DNA of 23,370 nucleotides from CAYGLV01 sp964351025 (GTDB lineage: Bacteria; Actinomycetota; Thermoleophilia; Gaiellales; Gaiellaceae), in assembly GCA_964351025.1 (NCBI GenBank), contig CAYGLV010000040.1, positions 1 through 23,370 of the forward strand, given 5' to 3'. Both the position numbers and the translations under genes were made by a program. Below, one piece after another: positions 11,832 to 17,993 of the stretch (within the stretch, counting starts at the first letter, position 1; the number at the start of each line of letters is the position of its first letter). The notes under the pieces are model-generated. The model searched no databases. It worked only from the letters and a program-made list of their open reading frames with translations, and was not told where the DNA came from.

Positions 11832-12404
11832 ATGAGCAAGGTCATCGAGTCACTCGAGCAGCGCCAGCTGCGCAGCGACATTCCGCTCTTCAAGGCGGGG
11901 GACACTGTGCGTGTTCACTTCCAGGTGATCGAGGGCACGCGCCGCCGCTTGCAGGTGTACGAGGGGATCGTGATCAAGCGCCAGGGCGCCGGCATGCGTG
12001 AGACCTTCACCGTGCGCAAGCAGTCGTTCGGCGTCGGGGTCGAGCGCACGTTTCCCGTGCACTCGCCGAAGATCGAGAGGATCGAGGTCGGCGCGGTCGG
12101 CGACGTGAACCGCGCCAAGCTGTACTACCTGCGCGGCAAGGTCGGCAAGAAGGCCCGCGTGCGTGAGATCCGGCCGGCTCCGGGTGCTGCGAAGGCGGCC
12201 CGTGCGGCGGCGACCGAGGCTCAGGTGGCCGAGGTCGCGGTCGAGGCCGAAGCGGTCGAGGTCGAGGCCGAGGTCGAGGCCGAGGTCGAGACGGTCGAGG
12301 TCGAGGTGGTCGAGGCCCCAGCGGCCGAGGTTGAGGCCGAGCCGGTCGAGGCCGAGCCTGCCGCCGAGGCGGCGGAGCCGGCCGAGCTCGAAGCCAAGGC
12401 TTAG
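11832..12404 (+). CDS. rplS: Large ribosomal subunit protein bL19 with long acidic tail
   Basis: 50S protein at the 30S-50S interface. Residues 1 to about 113 are a complete bL19 (DIPLFKAGDTVRVHFQVIEG, then YEGIVIKR, FTVRKQSFGVGVERTFPVHS, and KLYYLRGKVGKKARVRE). Residues about 114-190 are an extra Ala/Glu/Val low-complexity tail ending in AELEAKA. bL19 is usually about 115 residues, so the tail makes up about 40% of the protein. The ATG 11832 has no Shine-Dalgarno sequence; TAGGAT at 11800-11805 may be a -10 box. Here lepB precedes rplS, whereas trmD-rplS-lepB is the more common order. Confidence 0.94.
   Translation: MSKVIESLEQRQLRSDIPLFKAGDTVRVHFQVIEGTRRRLQVYEGIVIKRQGAGMRETFTVRKQSFGVGVERTFPVHSPKIERIEVGAVGDVNRAKLYYLRGKVGKKARVREIRPAPGAAKAARAAATEAQVAEVAVEAEAVEVEAEVEAEVETVEVEVVEAPAAEVEAEPVEAEPAAEAAEPAELEAKA
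12258..12290 (+). repeat. 12-bp tandem repeat in the rplS tail
   Basis: GAGGTCGAGGCC repeated at 12258-12269 and 12270-12281, then a partial copy to 12290. Degenerate GAGGTCGAG units continue on both sides (about 12240-12317). In frame, it encodes the EVEA repeats of the acidic bL19 tail. Confidence 0.7.
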
Positions 12405-12432
12405 AGCTCTTAGCTCGGCGCATCTCGTGCCA

Positions 12433-12459
12433 GTCCCGTCACACCCGTGTGACCGGGAC
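12433..12459 (+). promoter_or_regulatory. Inverted repeat upstream of rnhB
   Basis: GTCACAC (12438-12444), CC, GTGTGAC (12447-12453) is a perfect 7-bp inverted repeat. Outer arms GTCCC / GGGAC pair after a 1-nt bulge. With a 2-nt centre it suits a DNA operator better than an RNA hairpin. There is no U-run, so it is a poor intrinsic terminator for rplS. It lies just upstream of the rnhB -10 box. Confidence 0.45.
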
Positions 12460-12465
12460 GGGCAG

Positions 12466-12471
12466 TAAGCT
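12466..12471 (+). promoter_or_regulatory. -10 box of rnhB
   Basis: TAAGCT, then 6 nt, then GTG 12478. No Shine-Dalgarno sequence. Predicts a leaderless rnhB-yraN message. Confidence 0.45.
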
Positions 12472-12477
12472 CGGCGC

Positions 12478-13110
12478 GTGCCCACGCGCACCGGCCAGCG
12501 GCTCCTCCGGTTCGATCGCGGGCTCGGCGCGCGCTTCGTCGCGGGCGCCGACGAGGCGGGACGCGGGTCGCTCGCCGGCCCACTCGTCGTCGCCGGCGTC
12601 CTGCTCGACTACGAACGCCTGCGTGACCACCGAGTGCGCCCGCTCGCCACGCTGAACGACTCGAAACAGGTCGCGCCGGAGGCGCGGGAGGAGCTCTTCC
12701 GCGCCGTCGTCGGCTGCGCGAGCGCCGTGGCGGTGCGTGTCTTCCCACCCGGCGAGATCGACCGCGAGGGGCTGCACCGCTGCAACCTGCGCGGCCTGCG
12801 CGAGGTGCTCGCCGGCCTCGTGCGGCCCGGCGGTGTCTGCCTCGTGGATTACTTCCCACTCGGCCCGCTCGCTCCGCCGCACCGCGCCGTGGTGCATGGC
12901 GACTGCACGAGCGCGGCGATCGCAGCGGCCTCGATCGTCGCCAAGGTCGTCCGCGACCGGGCGATGCGGCGGCTCGACCCGCTCTACCCCGCCTACGGCT
13001 TCGCCTCGCATCTCGGCTACATCACTCCCGGCCACTCGGCGGTCGTGCGCGAGCGGGGCCCGACCGACCAGCACCGGCTCTCGTTCAACGCGCGCTGCCT
13101 ACGCCGGTGA
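12478..13110 (+). CDS. rnhB: Ribonuclease HII
   Basis: Cleaves the RNA strand of RNA-DNA hybrids and removes single ribonucleotides misincorporated in DNA. 210 residues. The metal-binding DEAGRG motif (Asp25, Glu26) is in VAGADEAGRGSLAGPLVVAG, followed by LNDSKQ, then VDYF, and the conserved GDCTSAAIAAASIVAKVVRD segment and YPAYGFASHLGY near the end. GTG 12478 lies 6 nt after TAAGCT, with no ribosome site. Its stop overlaps the start of yraN, the usual partner. Confidence 0.95.
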   Translation: MPTRTGQRLLRFDRGLGARFVAGADEAGRGSLAGPLVVAGVLLDYERLRDHRVRPLATLNDSKQVAPEAREELFRAVVGCASAVAVRVFPPGEIDREGLHRCNLRGLREVLAGLVRPGGVCLVDYFPLGPLAPPHRAVVHGDCTSAAIAAASIVAKVVRDRAMRRLDPLYPAYGFASHLGYITPGHSAVVRERGPTDQHRLSFNARCLRR

Positions 13111-13427
13111 ACCCGGGCGAGCGTAGGGCTGCCCGGCACTACCGGCTGCGCGGCTACCGCGTGCTCGGCGCGAACGTGCGCGCCGGTGGCTACGAGCTCG
13201 ACCTTGTCCTCCGGCGCGGCAGCCGTTTGGTCTTCTGCGAGGTGAAGGAGCGCTCGCGCACCGATTACGGCACCCCGGCCGAGATGGTGGGGCCCGAGAA
13301 GCTGCGCCGCGTGCGGCAGGCCGCCGCGGCCTGGCTGGTCGCGCACCCCGAGCTGCGCGATCTGGATGTCGCGCTCGAGGTCGCCGCCGTCCACGGCGGC
13401 CGCGTCGAGCGCATCCCGGCGGCTTAA
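13107..13427 (+). CDS. yraN: YraN/UPF0102 family endonuclease-like protein
   Basis: 106 residues, full length for the UPF0102 family, which has a Holliday-junction-resolvase-like nuclease fold of uncertain cellular role. Visible: AARHYRLRGYRVLGANVRAGGYELDLVLR, with the family E-x-D pattern (YELDLV), then LVFCEVKERS, giving the E-x-K catalytic motif; YGTPAEMVGPEKLRRVRQAAAAWL follows. GTG 13107 overlaps the rnhB stop. In many bacteria yraN is next to comM and dprA; here about 6 kb of other genes separate them. Confidence 0.93.
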   Translation: MNPGERRAARHYRLRGYRVLGANVRAGGYELDLVLRRGSRLVFCEVKERSRTDYGTPAEMVGPEKLRRVRQAAAAWLVAHPELRDLDVALEVAAVHGGRVERIPAA

Positions 13428-13462
13428 CCGCCCCGCAACGGCGTGCATCCGACCCCTCCCGG

Positions 13463-13610
13463 TATCCTTCGCAAAGCCGGGGGGCACTATCCCCGAACGG
13501 GCGCACTCGTCAGAACGGCCGCAGGGCCCGGGTGCGCCGGCCCGAGAGGGCGGGAGAAACCTCCGGCTGACCGATAACCGATCAGCCGGAAAGGACGACC
13601 TGAAACAGCA
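13463..13610 (+). promoter_or_regulatory. Promoter and long structured leader of htpX
   Basis: TATCCT at 13463-13468 could be a -10 box with RNA starting near 13475, which leaves a leader of about 135 nt. It can fold into at least two stems: GGCGCAC (about 13500-13506) with the GTGCGCC at 13532-13538, and a perfect 9-bp hairpin TCCGGCTGA (13562-13570) / TCAGCCGGA (13582-13590) with an 11-nt loop. The AAGGA at 13591-13595 directly after the hairpin is rather far from the ATG. I could not match it to a known riboswitch class. Confidence 0.4.
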
Positions 13611-14480
13611 ATGACGACGCGCATCCGCACCTGGATCCTCATCGCCGGGCTCTCGGGCCTGCTCATGAGCATCGGCTTCCTCGTCGGCGGTGCCAACGGC
13701 ATCGTCTTCTTCGCCGCGATCGCCGCCCTGATGAACCTCGTGATGTTCTGGTTCTCGGACAAGCTCGCGCTCAAGATGAGCAAGGCCCGCCCTGTGGAGC
13801 GAAGCGAGGCGCCGCAGCTCTACGAGGACGTCGAGCAGCTCTGCGGCAAGGCGGGGCTCCCGATGCCGACCCTCCATCTGATCCCGAACGAGCAGCCGAA
13901 CGCGTTCGCGACGGGGCGTAACCCGAGCCGCTCCGCGGTCGCCGTGACCGAGGGCCTGCTCAAGCGCATGCCGCGGGAGCAGGTGCGGGCTGTGCTCGCG
14001 CACGAGCTCGCGCACATCAAGAACCGCGACATCCTCGTGACGACGATCGCGGCGATGATCGCGGCCTCGATCTCCGCGATCGCCAACTTCCTCCAGTTCT
14101 CGCTGATCTTCGGGGGGCGCGACAACCGTGACAACTCGCCGTTCGCGCTCGTCGGCATGATCGCGGCGATCGTCGTCGGGCCGCTGGCGGCGATGCTGCT
14201 GCAGCTCGGCGTCTCGCGCCAGCGCGAGTACCTCGCCGACGCGACGGCGGCGAAGTTCCTCGGCGAGGGGCGGCCGCTGGCCGAGGCGCTGCGGACGCTC
14301 CAGAAAGGCGTCGAGGCGATCCCGATGGAGGTCAATCCGGCCTCGGCGACGCTTTACATTGCCAACCCGCTGCGGGCCAAGGGGATGTCGGCGATGTTCT
14401 CGACCCACCCGCCCATGGAGCGGCGGATCGAGAAGCTCGTCGCCTACGACGCGGCGCACGGCGTGCATTACGCGGTCTGA
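13611..14480 (+). CDS. htpX: HtpX family membrane zinc metalloprotease (copy 1)
   Basis: M48 protease that degrades misfolded membrane proteins, with its active site in the cytoplasm. 289 residues. Two N-terminal membrane helices (about 8-24 and 28-48), the zinc motif HELAHIKNRD (His131, Glu132, His135), two further hydrophobic segments (about 145-165 and 178-198) and the third ligand Glu206 in REYLADA. NAFATGRNP before the active site is typical. C-terminal FSTHPPMERRIEKL is the family ending. It has its own long leader and is followed by a strong terminator, so it is probably monocistronic. A diverged paralogue lies at 17994-18902. Confidence 0.95.
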   Translation: MTTRIRTWILIAGLSGLLMSIGFLVGGANGIVFFAAIAALMNLVMFWFSDKLALKMSKARPVERSEAPQLYEDVEQLCGKAGLPMPTLHLIPNEQPNAFATGRNPSRSAVAVTEGLLKRMPREQVRAVLAHELAHIKNRDILVTTIAAMIAASISAIANFLQFSLIFGGRDNRDNSPFALVGMIAAIVVGPLAAMLLQLGVSRQREYLADATAAKFLGEGRPLAEALRTLQKGVEAIPMEVNPASATLYIANPLRAKGMSAMFSTHPPMERRIEKLVAYDAAHGVHYAV

Positions 14481-14498
14481 GCCAAGGCTGCCACTAGT

Positions 14499-14529
14499 GA
14501 GAAACGGCCCGCTGCGCGGGCCGTTTCTC
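14499..14529 (+). terminator. Strong hairpin terminator after htpX
   Basis: GAGAAACGGCCCG (14499-14511), 5-nt centre, CGGGCCGTTTCTC (14517-14529): a perfect 13-bp stem 18 nt after the htpX stop. The arm ends in TTTCTCT rather than a pure T-run, common in GC-rich Actinobacteria. Confidence 0.85.
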
Positions 14530-14582
14530 TAGGTGAGGCCGTAGCTCGAGCTTCGGCATGGAAGCCCGCAGGGGCTTTCCTC

Positions 14583-14588
14583 TATCGT
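14583..14588 (+). promoter_or_regulatory. -10 box before the 75-aa gene
   Basis: TATCGT, then 7 nt, then ATG 14596. No Shine-Dalgarno sequence. Leaderless pattern. Confidence 0.45.
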
Positions 14589-14595
14589 TCCTCTC

Positions 14596-14823
14596 ATGGA
14601 TCGGCCCTCGCGCCGCCCTCCCCGCCGCACGCTGTGGTCGCGCGTCAGGCGGCTGCTCGGGCTCGGCGCGGAGTCGCCGCCGGAGCCGTCCCCGCCGCCC
14701 GAGGAGGAGCACGCGCTCGTGCCCGCCGGGCCGCCGCTCCACCCGCGGCCGTCGGGCGCGGTCGAGCTCGAGTTGCCCGAGGAGCCGCGCGACCTGGACG
14801 TGCGCTCCCGCGCGCCCGACTGA
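14596..14823 (+). CDS. Small Pro/Arg-rich hypothetical protein (75 aa)
   Basis: Not recognised. The N-terminal third is basic (DRPSRRPPRRTLWSRVRRLLGLG, could form an amphipathic helix at 13-24), the middle is Pro/Glu-rich, and the end is acidic (ELELPEEPRDLDV). No signal peptide, membrane segment or catalytic motif. Evidence that it is a gene: an ATG 7 nt after a good -10-like TATCGT, immediately downstream of the htpX terminator, and no better frame in this stretch. It may instead be a leader region for the methyltransferase, which starts 43 nt after its stop. Confidence 0.5.
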   Translation: MDRPSRRPPRRTLWSRVRRLLGLGAESPPEPSPPPEEEHALVPAGPPLHPRPSGAVELELPEEPRDLDVRSRAPD

Positions 14824-14866
14824 GCCCCGGTCCAGGACTCGGTCCCGGCGCGTCGAAAACGTCTGC

Positions 14867-15985
14867 GTGGCGGCGACGCAGGAGGCCCTCTACCGGGAGA
14901 TCGACCTTGCGCTCTCGTGGTCCGAGCGCGACCTCCCCGAGCGCGTGCGCACGAAGCACGTGCACCGGTTGCACCCCTACCTCGGCAAGTTTGTCCCGCA
15001 GCTCGTGGAGGTGCTGCTCGACCGCTTCGTGCCGCGCGGCGGGCGCGTGCTCGACCCGTTCGCCGGCTCGGGGACGACGCTCGTACAGGCGCTGGAGTCA
15101 GGCTACGACGCGACCGGGGTGGACGTGGCCGCGTTCAACGCGCTGCTCGTGCGCGTGAAGACGGCCCGCTACAACCTGTTCTCGCTCGAGAAGGAACTGC
15201 GCGAGCTGCATGCGCTCGCCGGCTCGTCCTCGGACGAGGAGCCGGGCGCGTTCGTGCGCGCCTGGTATGCGCCGCGGGCCGCCGCCGAGCTGCTCGGCTT
15301 CCGCTCGCTTATCGAGCGGCGCGAGCACGCCGACGTGCTGCGCGTCGTGCTCGCCCGCTCAGCCCGCTCGGCGCGGCGGACGACCCACTTCGACCTCGAC
15401 TTCCCGCGCGCGCCGCAGACCGAGCCGTACTGGTGCCACAAGCACAAGCGGGAGTGCAGGCCCGTCGAGACCGCCTCGCAGTTCCTGCGCCGCTACCTGC
15501 TCGACACGCTGGCGCGGATCAAGGAGTTTGCACGGGTTCGCCACGCGGCGTGCGACGCGGCGATGCTGCACGGCGACGCGCGGGCGCTCGACCTCGGCGG
15601 CCCCTACGACGGCGTGATCACGTCGCCGCCCTACCCGGGTCTGATCGACTACCACGAGCAGCACCGGTACGCCTACGAGCTGCTCGGGCTCGAGGACCGG
15701 CGAGAGACGGAGCTGGGGGCGGCGGAGCGGGGGACGAGCAAGGCAGCGATCGCCGCGTATGCCGACGGGATCGTCGAGGTGCTCGCCAACGTGCGCCGCT
15801 CCCTGAACCCGCGCGCCCCGGTCTGCATCGTCGTCAACGACCGCCGCGACCTCTACCCGGAGATCCTCGAGCGCGCCGGCCTGCGCCTCGAGGAGCGCCT
15901 CGAGCGCCACGTCAACCGTCGCACCGGCCGCCGCGCGGGCGAGTACTTCGAGTCGATCCTAGTCGCGCGCTTCGCGCGCGACTAG
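14867..15985 (+). CDS. Orphan site-specific DNA methyltransferase
   Basis: Amino-methyltransferase of the N6-adenine/N4-cytosine type. 372 residues from GTG 14867. SAM motif I is VLDPFAGSGTT at about 61-71, and the catalytic motif IV is TSPPYPG at about 252-258. SPPY is more typical of N4-cytosine enzymes, but the order I, long insert, IV resembles the alpha class. The roughly 180-residue insert holds a Cys/His cluster (YWCHKHKREC) and may be the target-recognition domain. C-terminal VCIVVNDRRDLYPEIL fits the SAM-fold end. No restriction endonuclease gene is nearby, so it is probably solitary. The start is uncertain: there is no ribosome site or -10 box, and the frame is open upstream to 14558. 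Confidence 0.85.
   Translation: MAATQEALYREIDLALSWSERDLPERVRTKHVHRLHPYLGKFVPQLVEVLLDRFVPRGGRVLDPFAGSGTTLVQALESGYDATGVDVAAFNALLVRVKTARYNLFSLEKELRELHALAGSSSDEEPGAFVRAWYAPRAAAELLGFRSLIERREHADVLRVVLARSARSARRTTHFDLDFPRAPQTEPYWCHKHKRECRPVETASQFLRRYLLDTLARIKEFARVRHAACDAAMLHGDARALDLGGPYDGVITSPPYPGLIDYHEQHRYAYELLGLEDRRETELGAAERGTSKAAIAAYADGIVEVLANVRRSLNPRAPVCIVVNDRRDLYPEILERAGLRLEERLERHVNRRTGRRAGEYFESILVARFARD
15959..15985 (+). terminator. 12-bp hairpin over the methyltransferase stop codon
   Basis: CTAGTCGCGCGC (15959-15970), loop TTC, GCGCGCGACTAG (15974-15985): a perfect stem whose last three bases are the TAG stop. Encodes the final residues LVARFARD. No T-run follows. Likely a terminator or mRNA-stabilising hairpin. 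Confidence 0.55.
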
Positions 15986-16006
15986 CCGGCAGCAGCTCGG
16001 CGAGTG

Positions 16007-16031
16007 AGCTCCCGCAGGTGCTGCGGGAACT
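16007..16031 (+). terminator. Second hairpin after the methyltransferase gene
   Basis: AGCTCCCGCAG / CTGCGGGAACT with loop GTG; 10 of 11 pairs. It lies 21 nt after the first hairpin, and the two together may end the transcript. No T-run. Confidence 0.4.
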
Positions 16032-16104
16032 GGTGTCGCGCGCGATCGACGTGGCATGATCAGTCAGCGGCCCAACCTGGGCGCGGAGCGGACGGAGGTA
16101 CGCG

Positions 16105-16704
16105 ATGTACGGCTTGACGCGGGGCATGTTCACGCTGATCGGCGCAGCCGGTGTTGCGGTTCTGTTCTGGCTGGCGTCGCAACTCGACACCGGCGAGACC
16201 GGCGGGTACTGGGCCTGGGCCGGCCTGCTCGCGGCCGCAGGGCTCGCGGTTCCGTTGTCGCAGCTGCTCGGCGGCTGGACGAAGTGGGGGTGGCCGCGGG
16301 TCTCAAGAAGCGTCTTCCTGCTCGGCTTCCTGCCCGCGTTCGTGGTCGGACTGCTCGTGCTGCTGCATGCGCAGCCCGATTCGCGCGCCTTCGCAACAGG
16401 CTGGGCCGGGGGCCTTGGGCTCGGCGGTGTGGCTGACGACCTCGCGGTGGCCGTGCTCCCGGCAATCGCGCTCGGACTCGGCCTGGTCTTCGGCTTGACG
16501 TTCGATACCACGGGCCCGCGCGTGCGCGCGGTGGCACACGACGAGCCGCTCCCGGTGAGCGTGCCTGCCGCCGGCGAGGTCTTGCCGAGCGAGCCCGACG
16601 CGGCAGAACCCGTCGGCTTCGGCGACGAAGTGACGCGCGAGGGCGACGACAAGGAGGATGACCGGGCACCCGAGGATCCGCCCGGGTCGGAGACGGGGCG
16701 CTGA
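16105..16704 (+). CDS. Hypothetical membrane protein, four helices and acidic cytosolic tail
   Basis: Not recognised. 199 residues. Four predicted transmembrane segments at about 8-25, 35-55, 70-89 and 110-133, followed by a 65-residue acidic, Pro/Asp/Glu-rich tail (GDDKEDDRAPEDPPGSE) likely disordered. ATG 16105 has a good ribosome site (GGAGG about 6 nt upstream), so it is a real gene. No catalytic motif. Next to it, 78 bp downstream, is the dodecin gene with its own ribosome site; co-transcription is possible but unproven. Confidence 0.8.
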   Translation: MYGLTRGMFTLIGAAGVAVLFWLASQLDTGETGGYWAWAGLLAAAGLAVPLSQLLGGWTKWGWPRVSRSVFLLGFLPAFVVGLLVLLHAQPDSRAFATGWAGGLGLGGVADDLAVAVLPAIALGLGLVFGLTFDTTGPRVRAVAHDEPLPVSVPAAGEVLPSEPDAAEPVGFGDEVTREGDDKEDDRAPEDPPGSETGR

Positions 16705-16782
16705 CGACGCCCGTCGCTTGACTTCCGGCGCCGCCTATCCGAAGCTCCAAGCCGGACTCGAAGGCAACGAGGGAGGCGGACG

Positions 16783-16989
16783 ATGTCGGTTGTGAAGATC
16801 ATCGAACTGGTGGGCAGCTCGGGCAAGAGCTCGGACGATGCGGTTCAGCAGGCGCTCGCCGAGGCGCGCAAGACGCTGCGGAACATCAAGGCGGTGGATG
16901 TCGTCTCGGTCGGCCTTCGCGGCGACGACCTCACCGAATGGCGTGCGCACGTGCGCGTGGCGATCCTGATCGATCGGGTCAGCGAATAG
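16783..16989 (+). CDS. Dodecin family protein
   Basis: 68 residues, full length. Dodecins form hollow 12-mers that store or buffer flavins. MSVVKIIELVGSSGKSSDDAV, helix to Arg33, NIKAVDVVSVGL, then LTEWRAHVRVAILID follow the beta-alpha-beta-beta pattern. The flavin-stacking Trp found in NLDWFEV of canonical dodecins corresponds to Ala37 here, so flavin binding may be lost or different; the only Trp is Trp53 in TEWR. ATG 16783 has GGGAGG 6-7 nt upstream. The 398 bp after it carry no gene. A more diverged relative may lie at 4949-5146. Confidence 0.92.
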   Translation: MSVVKIIELVGSSGKSSDDAVQQALAEARKTLRNIKAVDVVSVGLRGDDLTEWRAHVRVAILIDRVSE

Positions 16990-17129
16990 CGTCGATCCGG
17001 AGCCGGCGCGCACGCGCCCCAAGCACCGCCACCGTCGTGCTGCGGGAAAGTCCGGGCGGGGCTCAGTAGCCTCCCCGATGCAGATGTGCTCCGCGCCCTG
17101 AGAGCCTTCTCGGGCGAGCCGAGCACGCG

Positions 17130-17184
17130 CGGGCGGGGCTCGCCTCGCGTGTGAGGTGATGTCCACCGTGTCCGGGAGCCGCAG
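17130..17184 (+). repeat. 55-bp direct repeat, left copy
   Basis: Identical over all 55 bases to 17285-17339. It ends exactly at the first N. Most likely an assembler overlap (see findings). Confidence 0.95.
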
Positions 17185-17284
17185 NNNNNNNNNNNNNNNN
17201 NNNNNNNNNNNNNNNNNNNNNNNNNNNNNNNNNNNNNNNNNNNNNNNNNNNNNNNNNNNNNNNNNNNNNNNNNNNNNNNNNNNN
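17185..17284. other. Scaffold gap of exactly 100 Ns
   Basis: One hundred Ns is a standard placeholder for a gap of unknown size. Both borders carry the same 55-mer. Confidence 0.99.
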
Positions 17285-17339
17285 CGGGCGGGGCTCGCCT
17301 CGCGTGTGAGGTGATGTCCACCGTGTCCGGGAGCCGCAG
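17285..17339 (+). repeat. 55-bp direct repeat, right copy
   Basis: Begins at the first base after the Ns and is identical to 17130-17184. Confidence 0.95.
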
Positions 17340-17387
17340 AAATCGTGAGTCGATGAGCCGTCTGCCCACGGGCGAAGGACGCATGCG

Positions 17388-17978
17388 GTGACCGGTGTCG
17401 ATCTCTACTGGTTGCCGCTCGGCGCGGGCGGTCATTCGGTGCGGCTGAACGGACGCGTCTACGAGGCAGTCGCGGCGCGACTGGAGCGGCGGCCGGCTCG
17501 GGACCTCTATCACTCCGCGCTCCAGGTGCACGTACCGGAGGGACGGTTCGTGATCGAGCAGGCACCGGTCCGCGATGCCGGCGGTGCGGCGCGGGGCGTC
17601 GTCGCCGAAGGCGCAGTCGGACAGCGCTGGGCGGGGCGCTTTCGGCTCTTCCGGTATGAGGTTCGCCGCTGGCGTGACGGGGTGATCCCCGACGTCGCCG
17701 AGGCGGTCGAGAGCCCGCAGCGGCTGAGCGACGATCCAGTTCAGGCGCGACGACTGCTCGATCTGGTGCCTTCCGTGCCGACTCCTGTCTGGGGGCGCGA
17801 CGAGCTCGGAGTGGGTGAGATGTGGAACTCGAACTCGGTGATCTCGTGGCTGATCGCGCGCAGCGGCATGACTGCCGAGGCGATTCCGCTGCCGGCCGGA
17901 GGACGCGCTCCGGGCTGGGAGGCTGGGCTGGTGGTCGCTCGGCGTCAGGTGACGCACACGGGGCATCGCGATCCGTGA
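17388..17978 (+). CDS. Conserved-looking hypothetical protein, possibly permuted papain-like fold
   Basis: 196 residues, function not known to me, although the sequence looks like a recurring actinobacterial hypothetical family. Features: DLYWLPLGAGGHSVRLNGRV at the start, YHSALQVHV (His42) and FVIEQAPV, RLFRYEVRRW, a VPTPVWGRDEL block, and MWNSNSVISWLIARSG at about 145-160. An HSAL segment followed much later by a WNSNS-helix recalls permuted NlpC/P60 and LRAT-like proteins, but the expected Cys of the second motif is absent (Asn/Ser instead). GTG 17388 has GAAGGA about 8 nt upstream. No signal peptide or membrane helix, so cytosolic. Convergent with the next gene (15-bp gap). The fold idea is low confidence; that it is a gene is likely. 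Confidence 0.8.
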   Translation: MTGVDLYWLPLGAGGHSVRLNGRVYEAVAARLERRPARDLYHSALQVHVPEGRFVIEQAPVRDAGGAARGVVAEGAVGQRWAGRFRLFRYEVRRWRDGVIPDVAEAVESPQRLSDDPVQARRLLDLVPSVPTPVWGRDELGVGEMWNSNSVISWLIARSGMTAEAIPLPAGGRAPGWEAGLVVARRQVTHTGHRDP

Positions 17979-17993
17979 CGACGGGCGCGAGGC

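Larger units (their letters stand above)
16990..17387. other. Gene-free interval around the scaffold gap
   Basis: No coding frame with plausible start, composition or family resemblance crosses this stretch. It holds the N run, the 55-bp repeat on both sides and GC-rich inverted repeats such as GGGCGAGCC / GGGCTCGCC-type arms. Frames that seem to run through the Ns on the minus strand are artefacts. Confidence 0.6.

Noticed and set aside
13475..13610. c-di-AMP (ydaO-type) riboswitch upstream of htpX, suggested by CCGAAC and CGTCAG fragments.
   Set aside because: The fragments are in the wrong order and the other conserved blocks are missing.
17043..17065. GGGAAAGTCCGGGC resembles the GAGGAAAGUCCGGGC start region of bacterial RNase P RNA.
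   Set aside because: The downstream conserved parts (AGGGCA, ACAGAAA and the ACAGACCGCC segment) are not found before the gene at 17388. A gap-hidden remainder is possible but the flanking 55-mer overlap argues against much missing sequence.
16735..17966. Long minus-strand frames running through the N block.
   Set aside because: They are open only because Ns cannot encode stops, they are antisense to the dodecin and the 196-aa gene, and their residues (Arg/Ser/Pro-rich) look like frame shadows of GC-rich DNA.
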